In this document: positions 15,496 through 23,038 of the stretch, piece after piece
How positions within the stretch are numbered: position 1 is the stretch's first letter
How the letters are laid out: every line of letters starts with the position of its first letter
Translations under genes and position numbers: made by a program
Notes under the pieces: model-generated
Seen by the model: the letters and a program-made list of their open reading frames with translations, nothing else
Databases searched by the model: none
Told to the model about the DNA's origin: nothing
NCBI RefSeq assembly: GCF_015689335.1
Contig: NZ_CP065053.1
Coordinates: 5,332,001-5,396,000 of the forward strand
Direction of reading: 5' to 3'
DNA from: Massilia antarctica
GTDB taxonomy: Bacteria; Pseudomonadota; Gammaproteobacteria; Burkholderiales; Burkholderiaceae_D
Length of the DNA: 64,000 nt

Positions 15496-16197
15496 TCAGA
15501 GGCCGCGCTTGAGCAGCGCGAGGCGGTCGCGAAACTGCGGGCGCAGCCGGTACAACTGGGCCGGGCGGCTCGGGCTGGACGCATCCATCTGCCCCTCGGC
15601 CGCTTCGAGCATGTCCAGTTCGGCCATCTTGCGGCGAAAGCTCACCTTGTTCAGCCCTTCGCCCATCAGCGCTTCATACACGCGCTGCAATTGCGGCAAG
15701 GTGAATAGTTCGCCCACCAGAAAGCACGGCAGCGAGGAATACTGGCTCTTGCTGCGCAGCCGCTCGAGCGCCGCCGCAATGATCGTGGCGTGGTCGAAGG
15801 GCAGGGGCGGCAGGCGGTCGACCGAGGCCAGTTTTACCCCCGGATGGCCCGCCGCGGCGATGACGGCATGCGGCACCAGCGCGTAATAGGCGAGCGACAG
15901 CGACCAGCCGCGCGGATCGCGCGCCGCGCCGGAAAAGGCGGCCAATTGTTCGAGATAGGGCGCGTCGATGCCGGTTTTGGACTTGAGCACGCGCAGGGCG
16001 GCGTCGAAGCCGTGGCGATCTTCGTCGGGGTGGATGTAGCCGCCGGGCAGGGCGGCGACGCCCTTGTAGGGTTCGCGTTCACGCTTGAGCAGGGCGACCG
16101 ACAAGCCGTCGTCGCCAAGGGTGAGCAGGACGGTGTCGACGGTGCAGATGACGTCATTCACGCTGGGCTCCGGTGGAGGGTTGGATTGAGTTGACAT
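15496..16197 (-). CDS. Nudix-domain transcriptional regulator (NrtR-like)
   Basis: A 233-residue protein; ATG at 16197 is the only good start. Residues about 10-145 are a Nudix fold (VDTVLLTLGDDGLSVALLKR, ALPGGYIHPDEDRHGFDAA). The Nudix box reads RVLKSKTGI instead of RExxEExG, so hydrolysis is probably lost and the domain likely senses an ADP-ribose-type nucleotide, as in NrtR. Residues about 155-233 form a winged helix (ELFTLPQLQRVYEALMGEGL, VSFRRKMAELDMLE). NrtR regulators control NAD metabolism genes. Here it leads the SPFH-kinase-VWA-PurA-like operon, so it probably controls that operon and itself through the palindrome just upstream. No NAD biosynthesis gene is adjacent. Confidence 0.82.
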   Translation of the reverse strand: MSTQSNPPPEPSVNDVICTVDTVLLTLGDDGLSVALLKREREPYKGVAALPGGYIHPDEDRHGFDAALRVLKSKTGIDAPYLEQLAAFSGAARDPRGWSLSLAYYALVPHAVIAAAGHPGVKLASVDRLPPLPFDHATIIAAALERLRSKSQYSSLPCFLVGELFTLPQLQRVYEALMGEGLNKVSFRRKMAELDMLEAAEGQMDASSPSRPAQLYRLRPQFRDRLALLKRGL

Positions 16198-16203
16198 GCT
16201 TGC

Positions 16204-16233
16204 ATTGTACTTAGTTTCAAAATGAAACCGCAA
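16204..16233 (-). promoter_or_regulatory. Promoter and operator of the Nudix-regulator operon
   Basis: Minus strand -35 TTGCGG (16233-16228) and -10 TACAAT (16209-16204) have an 18-bp spacer. Between them lies the inverted repeat GTTTCA-AAA-TGAAAC (16214-16228), a candidate site for the Nudix regulator. The -10 ends 6 nt before the ATG and no Shine-Dalgarno is visible, so the mRNA may be leaderless. Confidence 0.55.
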
Positions 16234-16292
16234 GCTATTTTCACACTTATCCGGAAAATCATCCAGGTCGAACGATTAGTTCCAAAGTGTGA

Positions 16293-16682
16293 CTAGATAC
16301 GCCAGGATTCGAGCACTACTTGGTCTTAGGCCATCGGGTACGGGTGGAGACTTCCGTCGAGATCATCGCGAAGAAAATGTGGCACCGCGGCGATCACATC
16401 ACTGGTCGCGATATCTTCGACGTTGCGCTGATCTCAGGGCGCGAGCCGGACGCCTTGATGGTCGCCGGCAAGTTCATGGCCCGTCACGCAGATGCCATAC
16501 TTCAGCAACTGGATAATCGGAGCGAGGCTTTGAAAATGCAGTTCGAGGCGATCGATGCTCTTCATTTCCACCCGACCTTCGATACGGCTTGCCTGACGCT
16601 ACGCACGATGCTGCAGGCCATTCGCGTCGAGCAAGGCTCCCACGGTAGGGACGCGGACGATATGTCAGTGAAAGATACCTGA
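16293..16682 (+). pseudogene. AbiEii/AbiGii toxin-family nucleotidyltransferase, C-terminal remnant
   Basis: The frame open from a stop at 16290 to 16682 encodes VETSVEIIAKKMWHRGDHIT followed by GRDIFDVALISGREPDAL. This is the typical C-terminal part of AbiEii-like toxins (ETxxEIxAKKxxxRGxxxxxRDxFDL). The N-terminal nucleotidyltransferase core with the GG(S/T)xxD motif is absent and upstream sequence is blocked by the stop, so this is a truncated fragment. An XRE gene that looks like its antitoxin faces it at 16793-17215. In intact pairs both genes share a strand, so an inversion or independent decay is likely. Confidence 0.65.
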
Positions 16683-16792
16683 TTCCTTGAACGTTCCGTT
16701 CCGGCAAGCGGCGACCCTGGCCGGCGGCATCGCTCTGCGTCACCAGACCGTTCGGCATACTTTCCACTGCTTCGCCCATCGGCTCAGGTTTT

Positions 16793-17215
16793 TCATGATT
16801 TTTTTACCGGCACATCCGGCGTGGCCGCTTCGCCAACCGCTTTCACGACGACAGATAGAGGGGTCTCATCGAGCAGCGCCATCAGGTGTGGGTGGAATTT
16901 CTCAGGCGCCTGGCCCGAACGCAGCATCTCGGACAGCATGTCTGGCGTGAGCACATCCTCGTAGCTGGTGCTGATGCTGCGAGCGGCAACGGTCAGCGCA
17001 CTTCTCAATCCGGAAGGTTGTACGGTTTCCATGTCGAGGCCCAAAATATCCATCACCGACTTCAGCCTGGTGTAGCCAAGTTCCTTCAATGTCCCATTTT
17101 CCAGCTGGTTAATGGTCACGCGGGAAAGCCCGGCAAACCTGCCGACATGCTCCTGGAGCAAGCCTGCATCGACGCGCCTGTTGTGAATTGCTGCACCGAT
17201 TTGGGCCAGATTCAT
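16793..17215 (-). CDS. XRE-family regulator, probable antitoxin
   Basis: A 140-residue protein with ATG at 17215. Residues 1-65 are a Cro/C1-type helix-turn-helix (IGAAIHNRRVDAGLLQEHVG, LSRVTINQLENGT). The remaining half is helical and not recognised. XRE proteins of this size commonly accompany AbiEii-type nucleotidyltransferase toxins in Burkholderiales (from general knowledge), and the toxin remnant lies just beyond its stop. A perfect 10-bp-arm palindrome over its -10 box supports autorepression. With the toxin broken, it may be an orphan antitoxin. Confidence 0.8.
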   Translation of the reverse strand: MNLAQIGAAIHNRRVDAGLLQEHVGRFAGLSRVTINQLENGTLKELGYTRLKSVMDILGLDMETVQPSGLRSALTVAARSISTSYEDVLTPDMLSEMLRSGQAPEKFHPHLMALLDETPLSVVVKAVGEAATPDVPVKKS

Positions 17216-17227
17216 TTTGCGACCACA

Positions 17228-17253
17228 TAATGTTAAGAATACTTAACATTATA
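17228..17253 (-). promoter_or_regulatory. Autoregulatory operator over the XRE promoter
   Basis: Arms TAATGTTAAG (17228-17237) and CTTAACATTA (17242-17251), perfect, with a 4-nt spacer. A minus-strand TATAAT (17253-17248) overlaps the distal arm, so protein bound here would block the promoter. Confidence 0.75.
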
Positions 17254-17404
17254 GGGCCGATATAGGCGATTCCAAGGCATGTCACACCCGCGCATTGACC
17301 GGAACGCAGCCGCACGCGCGCAGCATGCCCTGGCGACAAGCGTTACAATGCAGCCGCCCGCGAACGATCGCGTTCCTCCATCAACCAGACCAACAGCCAG
17401 CCCT

Positions 17405-17902
17405 ATGCACCCCGACATTTCCAGCAGCACAGGTGACTATTCTCTTCTCGCGCGTCAAGTGAGCAGCATTCTCGACGGCGAGCGCGACCTGACCGCGAAC
17501 GCATCGCAATTCTCCGCGCTGGTGTATTCCACCATCCCGGACCTGAACTGGGCCGGTTTCTACCTGCTCCGTCCGGGCAAAAAAGACGGCGCCCAGGAAC
17601 TGCTGGTCGGCCCGTTCCAGGGCAAGGTCGCATGCGCGCGCATTCCCCTGGGCCGGGGCGTATGCGGCACCTCCGCACAGGAGCGTCGCACCATCGTGGT
17701 CGCCGACGTGCACGCGTTCGAGGGCCATATCGCCTGCGACAGCGCCTCGAACGCCGAAATCGTCATCCCGCTGCTCAAGGATGGCCAGCTGTACGGCGTG
17801 TTCGATATCGACAGCCCGCTGTTGAACCGCTTCAGCGAAGAAGACCGGATCGGCCTTGAAGCGATGGTCCAGGCCTTCCTCGACGCCACCGACATGGTCT
17901 GA
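17405..17902 (+). CDS. msrC: Free methionine-(R)-sulfoxide reductase (GAF domain)
   Basis: A 165-residue single GAF-domain enzyme. ATG at 17405 (MHPDISSST) matches the family length; the in-frame upstream start at 17279 would add 42 unrelated residues. The characteristic blocks are present: DLNWAGFYLL, GPFQGKVACARIPLGRGVCG and AFEGHIACDSASNAEIVIPL, carrying the three cysteines used for catalysis and resolution. It reduces free L-methionine-(R)-sulfoxide in the cytoplasm with thioredoxin-type electrons, repairing oxidised methionine. It is a single gene, convergent with the mannanase gene (3-bp gap). Confidence 0.93.
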   Translation: MHPDISSSTGDYSLLARQVSSILDGERDLTANASQFSALVYSTIPDLNWAGFYLLRPGKKDGAQELLVGPFQGKVACARIPLGRGVCGTSAQERRTIVVADVHAFEGHIACDSASNAEIVIPLLKDGQLYGVFDIDSPLLNRFSEEDRIGLEAMVQAFLDATDMV

Positions 17903-17905
17903 TGC

Positions 17906-19168
17906 TCAGAAACGCGGCAGCTTGTCCAGGGTGATCACGTTCGGATGGCTGTACACCTTGCGCTTGTGCTCATTGGTGTTGTAATACTCGCCGGTCCAGA
18001 AGTTGTTCGGACTGGTGACGCCGGCCGGGCCGTCGCCATCGCTCCAGACCATGAACCACAGCCACCAGGCCTTGTCCGCAGCGATCTTGTCCGGGTCGGG
18101 GATGTAGCTGTTTTCGCTCAGGGCCACCGGCTTGCGCTCCACCGGCGTGTTCAACGCCTGCTGGTAGGTCCACAGCTGCGAGCCGTAGGTCTTGTTGTCG
18201 CTGCCGTCGTAAATGTCGTGGCTGACGATGTCCACCACGTCGTCGCCAGGATACCAGGCCGGGTCCTGCCCGTTCCACACCCAGATCAGGTTATGCAGGC
18301 CATGCCGGTGCACCAGGCGGTCGAACATGTGGCGCCACAACAGGATATTCGCGTAAGCCTGCGGCGCGCCATCGGTACGCGTGCGGCCCCACCAGAACCA
18401 GCCATCGCCCTTGTAGCCCGAGGCTTCATGCAAGGGCCGCCACAGCACGGTCACGCCGGCGTCGGACAGCTTCTTGAGCTCCACCGCCACCATGTCGATG
18501 CCGTCGTTAATCTGCTGGAAGGCGGGACTGTGCTTGTCGAGCGCTCCATTGGCCATGGGGATCATGAAACTGGTGTTTTTACTGGGATCGCTCTCGCGCG
18601 CATAGAAATTGGCGCTGTTGACCTTATCCGTTTTCAGCAGCGCCGGGTCGCGCCAGTGCCACGCGAAGGCGACCAGGCCACCTTTGCCGGCGAACGCGAT
18701 CGCTTCCTCGGTCTGGTGCCGGCCCTCCACCCAATTCGCCGTCAAGCCGTAGTTCATGAAATCGTAGCCCATCAACGCAGGCGACTTGCCGGTGTCGGCG
18801 CGCACCCGTTCAGCCATGTCGATCGAATCCCTCCAGGTCAGGTCGGCCTGGCCGGCGATGACCTGCTTGCCCCAGACGCTGCGCAGGTAGCTGAACACCG
18901 CGCGCGTTTTGGCGTTCGCGCTGGTGTCGACCGGCGCGCTGCGCGTGGCCGCCGGCGGCATGCTGGTACAGAAGCTGCGCGCGATGCAGTAATTCCCGCG
19001 TTCGACGCCCCAGCCGTCGTTATCGTTGATACAAATCGGCCAGCTTTGCTGATTGACGGTGCAGGTGCCGGCATCGGCCGCGTGCGAGAACGCCGGCAGT
19101 GTCAACACGGCCATCAGTGCGGTCAGGCGGGCGAGCAGGCGTATGCCCGGATTGCGTGGATCGGTCAT
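17906..19168 (-). CDS. Beta-mannanase, CBM10 plus GH26
   Basis: A 420-residue secreted enzyme. ATG at 19168 follows GGAGA and opens a signal peptide (LLARLTALMAVLTLPAFSHA). Residues about 34-65 (CTVNQQSWPICINDNDGWG, then CIARSFC) match the Cys/Trp-rich CBM10 pattern. The rest is a GH26 (beta/alpha)8 barrel: GQADLTWRDS, VAFAWHWRDP, the acid/base Glu in WRPLHEASG and the nucleophile Glu in ALSENSYIPD. It should hydrolyse beta-1,4-mannan outside the cell, with CBM10 adding binding to crystalline polysaccharide. No other mannan-use genes are next to it. Confidence 0.92.
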   Translation of the reverse strand: MTDPRNPGIRLLARLTALMAVLTLPAFSHAADAGTCTVNQQSWPICINDNDGWGVERGNYCIARSFCTSMPPAATRSAPVDTSANAKTRAVFSYLRSVWGKQVIAGQADLTWRDSIDMAERVRADTGKSPALMGYDFMNYGLTANWVEGRHQTEEAIAFAGKGGLVAFAWHWRDPALLKTDKVNSANFYARESDPSKNTSFMIPMANGALDKHSPAFQQINDGIDMVAVELKKLSDAGVTVLWRPLHEASGYKGDGWFWWGRTRTDGAPQAYANILLWRHMFDRLVHRHGLHNLIWVWNGQDPAWYPGDDVVDIVSHDIYDGSDNKTYGSQLWTYQQALNTPVERKPVALSENSYIPDPDKIAADKAWWLWFMVWSDGDGPAGVTSPNNFWTGEYYNTNEHKRKVYSHPNVITLDKLPRF

Positions 19169-19279
19169 GGTGTCTCCATCTGTGAGGGAGCACAAAAGGT
19201 AGCCCTGCGCGCGCCGCTTTTCAACAACCTTGCGTCTTGACGCACGTGTTTAGCCGGCGGCGCGCAACTGGGGGCGTGT

Positions 19280-22111
19280 TTAGTCCTCCACCTCGACGGC
19301 GCACTGGTGGCACAGCCCACGGTGATCGAGCGCCACCCTCATATAATCCCGGCAGCGATCGCACCTGTGTGGCCGGAAGGCGGCAACGGGCCTGCCGGCG
19401 CGCGCTGGAACGGCGTCGCCGGGCGGCCCTGCTTCAAAGGCGTCGAGCGCATTGGCGGTGTCGCCCGACAGAACGAAGCAACCGGGGAACAGGGCGCGCA
19501 GCCGGTCTTCGCTGTGCCGGTCATGGTCGCCCTCGAACGCCAGGCACACGGGCGTGCCCTTGTCGACCAGGCCGCGTGCCCGTTCGACCAGCGGTTGCAG
19601 CGAGCGGCGCCAGGTCAGCATCGCTTCGGTGTGCAATAGCGCCGGGTCCATCGCGCTCTGCTGGTCCTGTTCCGCCAGCTCGTGCAGGAACAGCGAGGCG
19701 CGAGGGTGGGCCGGCCACGCCAGGTAAGCTTCCTCGCAGGCGAACGGCATCACCGTTCCCAGCATCTGCGCGCATGCCAGGAACGATTCGCGCAGCGCCC
19801 ATTGGACGCTCGCCAGACTAGTGCTGCCGGCTTTGGCGCAGTACAAAGTGCGCTTGGACAGCTCGAACCACTCGGCGCTGGCCCACTGGCGAAATTGCGC
19901 AAGGCAAGCGAGCGCCTGATAGAAGCGGCCACCCTCCATGCATGCTCGCCACTGACGGCGTGCATCCTGCAGTTTTCTTAACGCCAGGCGGTCGAGATCA
20001 CGCAGGCTGTCCGGGCGCGCGGCATCCGGATTGTCTTCCATGTTTGCCAGATGAAAGCGCAGGAAACTGCGCCAATCCTTGGCGTCCTGCGTGGCCTGCT
20101 TGAGCGAGGTGGCTGACCATTTCATTTCGTCGCCCACGTCCTGGCTGCACACCCACAGGCGGAACACATCGGCGCCAGACTTTGCGAACAGCGCCTTGTG
20201 ATCCGGCGTGCCGCCGTCGGATTTGGAAAATTTCATGCCCTTGTCGTCGACCACGAAACGGTGTGTCATCACCTTTTTGAAAGGCGGCAGGGGACTTTTG
20301 AAGGCGTGCAGCAGGAACGAGGACAGGAACCAGCCGCGCGTCTGGTCCTGGCCCTCGACCGCCAGGTCAGCCTGGCCGCAGCCCTCTTCGGCTGCGCTGT
20401 GCCAAGCAGCGCCGGCGTCGAACCAGACATCGACGCTTTGCATGCTCTTCGCATAGCCGGCCGGGGTCTCGAACGCCTGCCAGGCTTCGACGCCGCCGCT
20501 ACGCACGCGCAGCACCAGTTCGCGCCACATGGCGGCGGTGTCGAGATGGAGCTCCCCGCTCGTCTCATGGCGGAAGAACGGCAGCGGCAAGCCCCACAGG
20601 CGGTCGCGCGACAAGGTCCAGAAGCGGCGCGTGGACATCATCAGGGCCAGCGGCGCGCGCGCCTTCTCGTCCGGCACAAACACGGTGTGGGCGAGAGCGG
20701 CCATGGCGCGCTGCGCCAGCCCCTCCGGGCAGCCTTCAAAGGGTTTGTGCAAATCGAGCGCCCATTGCTGGCTGGCGCGGTAAAACACCGGTTTCTTGTG
20801 GCGCCAGCACATCATGGTTTCGACGCCCCTGCGCTCGACGTGCACCAGCCGGCCGGCCTGCGCCAGCAAGTCGCACGATACCTGCGACGCCACGTCCAGG
20901 GTGGCGCCACGCAGCGCATCCGGCATGACGACCGGGCCGGCGTCCACCAGACGGCCATCCTTGCCGACATGGTAGTCGAGGCGCACGCCATCGGTTTCGT
21001 GAAGCTCGAAGTCGTCCGGTCCGAACGCCGGCGCCAGGTGCACGAAGCCGGAGCCTTCGCTTTCGCTGGCAAACGCCGCCGCCAGCAAGGGCGCCGTGAG
21101 GCCGGTGAGCGGACTGACCGCCGCCAGCAGCAGCGCGCCAAGCCGGGCAAAGTCGAACGCGCCATCGAATTCGTGGCCGGCGTGACTGAACATGGCCGGG
21201 TAATCGCGCAGCAAACGGTAGCGCGCCTGCACCGCGAGCACGACGCGCAGGCCGCTATCGAGCGTGGCGACGGTCAGCGCGCCCGCCAGCGGGTGGCCGA
21301 AACCGGCGTTGGCCCAGAGCGTCCACGGCGTGGTGGTCCAGGACAGCAGGTGCAGCGGGCCGTCCGGCCACGCCACTCCGTCCTGGCGCGCGCATTGTTC
21401 CAGTGCCTTGCAGGAGGCGGGCCCGAACGGCACGCTGAAAAAGGTCTCCATGCGCTCGCGCGTGGTTTTTTCCAGTTCGCTGGCCGCCAGCGCGCTCTGG
21501 CACGCCGGGCACCAGTGCACCGGCGAATGGCGTTCCACCAGCAGGCCCGCCTGCCACATCTCGAGCAGCAGCGACAAGGAGGCGGCCTCGCGCTCGGGGT
21601 CCATGGTCAGCCAGGGCTGGTCCAGGTCAGCCATCAGCCCGACGCGCGCCATCGACTGCGCCTGCTGATCCTTCCAGCGCGTCGCTTCGTCGCGGCACTG
21701 CCGCATGAACAGGCGCGCATCGTCCTTGGCGTGCGCGCCGTGACGCTTTTCGACCGCCAGTTCGAGCGGCAGTCCGTGGCAATCCCACCCGGCACGCCAG
21801 GTGACCCGGTGGCCGCACACGCTGGCGTAGCGGGCATGCACGTCCTTGAGCGTTTTGTTGAGCAGATGGCCGAGATGGGCGTCGCCGTTGGCGTAAGGAG
21901 GGCCGTCGAGCAGCCAGTAGCGCGGCTGGTCCTGGCGCGCGCTATCTTGCTGCTGGCGCTGGCCGGTGGCGCGCCAGTGGGCCAGCAGGCGCTCTTCCAT
22001 TGCCGGATTCGGGGTGTTCCAGAAGGCGGGCTGCTTGAGCCGCAGTGCGTAGGTGGGTGTGGCGGGCGTGCTGGCAGCGTGGTCGTGCGATGGGGATAAC
22101 GAGGTGTGCAT
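19280..22111 (-). CDS. ileS: Isoleucyl-tRNA synthetase, divergent paralogue
   Basis: A 943-residue class I synthetase of full IleRS length. The HIGH motif is HLGH (79-82) within PPYANGDAHLGH, followed by WRAGWDCHGLPLE. KMSKS is KFSKS (about 627-631) within GMKFSKSDGG. The editing-domain motif SWTTTPWTLWAN is intact, and the C-terminal zinc finger CDRCRDYMRVALDHRGLCHQC-like ending is present. It should charge tRNA-Ile with proofreading. It does not sit with ribF/lspA, the usual IleRS neighbours, and is transcribed from its own promoter with a leader of about 225 nt. This suggests a second, regulated IleRS, possibly an inhibitor-tolerant form; whether another ileS exists cannot be seen. It is divergent from the PspA/flotillin operon. 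Confidence 0.88.
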   Translation of the reverse strand: MHTSLSPSHDHAASTPATPTYALRLKQPAFWNTPNPAMEERLLAHWRATGQRQQQDSARQDQPRYWLLDGPPYANGDAHLGHLLNKTLKDVHARYASVCGHRVTWRAGWDCHGLPLELAVEKRHGAHAKDDARLFMRQCRDEATRWKDQQAQSMARVGLMADLDQPWLTMDPEREAASLSLLLEMWQAGLLVERHSPVHWCPACQSALAASELEKTTRERMETFFSVPFGPASCKALEQCARQDGVAWPDGPLHLLSWTTTPWTLWANAGFGHPLAGALTVATLDSGLRVVLAVQARYRLLRDYPAMFSHAGHEFDGAFDFARLGALLLAAVSPLTGLTAPLLAAAFASESEGSGFVHLAPAFGPDDFELHETDGVRLDYHVGKDGRLVDAGPVVMPDALRGATLDVASQVSCDLLAQAGRLVHVERRGVETMMCWRHKKPVFYRASQQWALDLHKPFEGCPEGLAQRAMAALAHTVFVPDEKARAPLALMMSTRRFWTLSRDRLWGLPLPFFRHETSGELHLDTAAMWRELVLRVRSGGVEAWQAFETPAGYAKSMQSVDVWFDAGAAWHSAAEEGCGQADLAVEGQDQTRGWFLSSFLLHAFKSPLPPFKKVMTHRFVVDDKGMKFSKSDGGTPDHKALFAKSGADVFRLWVCSQDVGDEMKWSATSLKQATQDAKDWRSFLRFHLANMEDNPDAARPDSLRDLDRLALRKLQDARRQWRACMEGGRFYQALACLAQFRQWASAEWFELSKRTLYCAKAGSTSLASVQWALRESFLACAQMLGTVMPFACEEAYLAWPAHPRASLFLHELAEQDQQSAMDPALLHTEAMLTWRRSLQPLVERARGLVDKGTPVCLAFEGDHDRHSEDRLRALFPGCFVLSGDTANALDAFEAGPPGDAVPARAGRPVAAFRPHRCDRCRDYMRVALDHRGLCHQCAVEVED

Positions 22112-22196
22112 GAAGTGCTCCGATAAGTCGGGAGCAAAGCTGGATGAGACTTGCGCGGAACGCTTCGCGAATTACCGCCAAGTGCTCGCTTGAAAT

Positions 22197-22249
22197 TTAT
22201 CCGACGACCGAAACACGCATGCGAGCGACATGTGTGGTCGCTCGGATAA
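22197..22249 (-). promoter_or_regulatory. Structured hairpin in the ileS leader
   Basis: Outer arms TTATCCGA (22197-22204) and TCGGATAA (22242-22249) pair with extra complementarity CGACC (22205-22209)/GGTCG (22236-22240). Read on the minus strand, a local perfect stem CGAGCGAC/GTCGCTCG with a 7-nt loop competes with the inner part of the long stem. It lies inside the predicted transcript, about 90-140 nt before the ATG. Confidence 0.6.
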
Positions 22250-22343
22250 TTCGTGCCACACCCGCGTCCAGGCGCAGGCCGGCAGCGGCATGGACTGCCG
22301 GGCGGGTGCGAAGGAGAGGGGCGTTGTGCGGGTTCATGGCTTC

Positions 22344-22372
22344 AATATATTGCACTTGCACATTTTATGCAA
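22344..22372 (-). promoter_or_regulatory. Promoter of ileS
   Basis: Minus-strand TTGCAT (22372-22367) and TATATT (22349-22344) with a 17-bp spacer. It implies a leader of about 225 nt. The -35 is embedded in TTGCA/TGCAA arms (22356-22372). Confidence 0.65.
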
Positions 22373-22502
22373 GGGCTTGATCCGAGCCCGGCGAGCCAGG
22401 CATGGCGCGTGCGGCACTGCCCTCAGGCTGGCGATGCCGGCATCCCCGTCACGGCGATCGCCGCGGGCCGAATCGCGGCTGTAAAAATCGCTGCATCATT
22501 CC

Positions 22503-22546
22503 TTGACATTTTATGTCACGGGCTTATACTTTGGACATAATATGTC
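22503..22546 (+). promoter_or_regulatory. PspA-operon promoter with twin palindromes
   Basis: -35 TTGACA (22503-22508) and -10 TATACT (22525-22530), 16-bp spacer. Palindrome 1, TGACAT-TTT-ATGTCA (22504-22518), covers the -35. Palindrome 2, GACAT-AAT-ATGTC (22534-22546), lies over the start-site region. Their centres are 29 bp apart and share the half-site GACAT, as expected for one dimeric repressor. Confidence 0.75.
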
Positions 22547-22599
22547 TCGCAAGCCCTTCAGGGGATGATTGAAGTGACGGAACGCGCAAGGAAAAAATA

Positions 22600-23028
22600 A
22601 TGGACATGGCAATGCAACAAATGATGGAAATCGAGCAGGCCCTGCTGCGCAAGCTTGGCTCGGTCGGTGTCAGCAGCAACCTGTTGCCGCCGGCCGATGC
22701 CGATGGCGTGCCGGTCATGCGCATCAGTATCGAAGGGCTGGAAGAGTTGCCGGTATTCGTCACCGCCACGCCCAGCCAGGTGCTGTGCATCTGCTACCTG
22801 TGGACCGAAGCCGAGATCCGCTCCGAGCGCCGCTACGAAATGCTCGAAGCGATGATGGACCTGAACATGGCCATTCCGCTGTCGAACTTCGGGCGGGTCG
22901 GCGAGCACTACGTGATTTTCGGCTCGCTCGCGCATGACGCCAGCGCCGACAGCATTGCAACGGATGTGGCGATGGTCGCCGACAACGCATTCGAAGCCCT
23001 CGACGTCTTTTCTGAGTTCTTAAAATAG
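22600..23028 (+). CDS. yjfI: YjfI family protein (DUF2170)
   Basis: A 142-residue soluble protein with ATG at 22600, preceded by AAGGAAA. The sequence (LEELPVFVTATPSQVLCICY, RYEMLEAMMDLNMAIPLSNF) matches the DUF2170/YjfI family encoded beside PspA homologues in the enterobacterial yjfIJ cluster. Its biochemical function is unknown; constant linkage to PspA suggests a role in the PspA envelope-stress response. It is the first gene of this operon, 10 bp before pspA. Confidence 0.85.
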   Translation: MDMAMQQMMEIEQALLRKLGSVGVSSNLLPPADADGVPVMRISIEGLEELPVFVTATPSQVLCICYLWTEAEIRSERRYEMLEAMMDLNMAIPLSNFGRVGEHYVIFGSLAHDASADSIATDVAMVADNAFEALDVFSEFLK

Positions 23029-23038
23029 GGAGTCCACC

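Larger units (their letters stand above)
22112..22599. other. Divergent regulatory region between ileS and the PspA operon
   Basis: This 488-bp stretch has no gene. It holds the minus-strand ileS promoter and structured leader, and the plus-strand PspA-operon promoter with two palindromes. The middle part (22385-22495) shows nothing recognisable. Confidence 0.7.

Noticed and set aside
20198..22099. Plus-strand 633-codon frame opposite ileS
   Set aside because: Antisense shadow; the minus strand encodes HLGH and KFSKS motifs at the right positions.
21942..22181. Leader peptide (TTG start) ahead of ileS
   Set aside because: It has no ribosome-binding site, is not strongly enriched in Ile codons and runs into the ileS gene out of frame.
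22112..22250. Canonical T-box riboswitch upstream of ileS
   Set aside because: The conserved T-box antiterminator sequence was not found, and the class is typical of Gram-positive bacteria. Only an unclassified structured leader is claimed.
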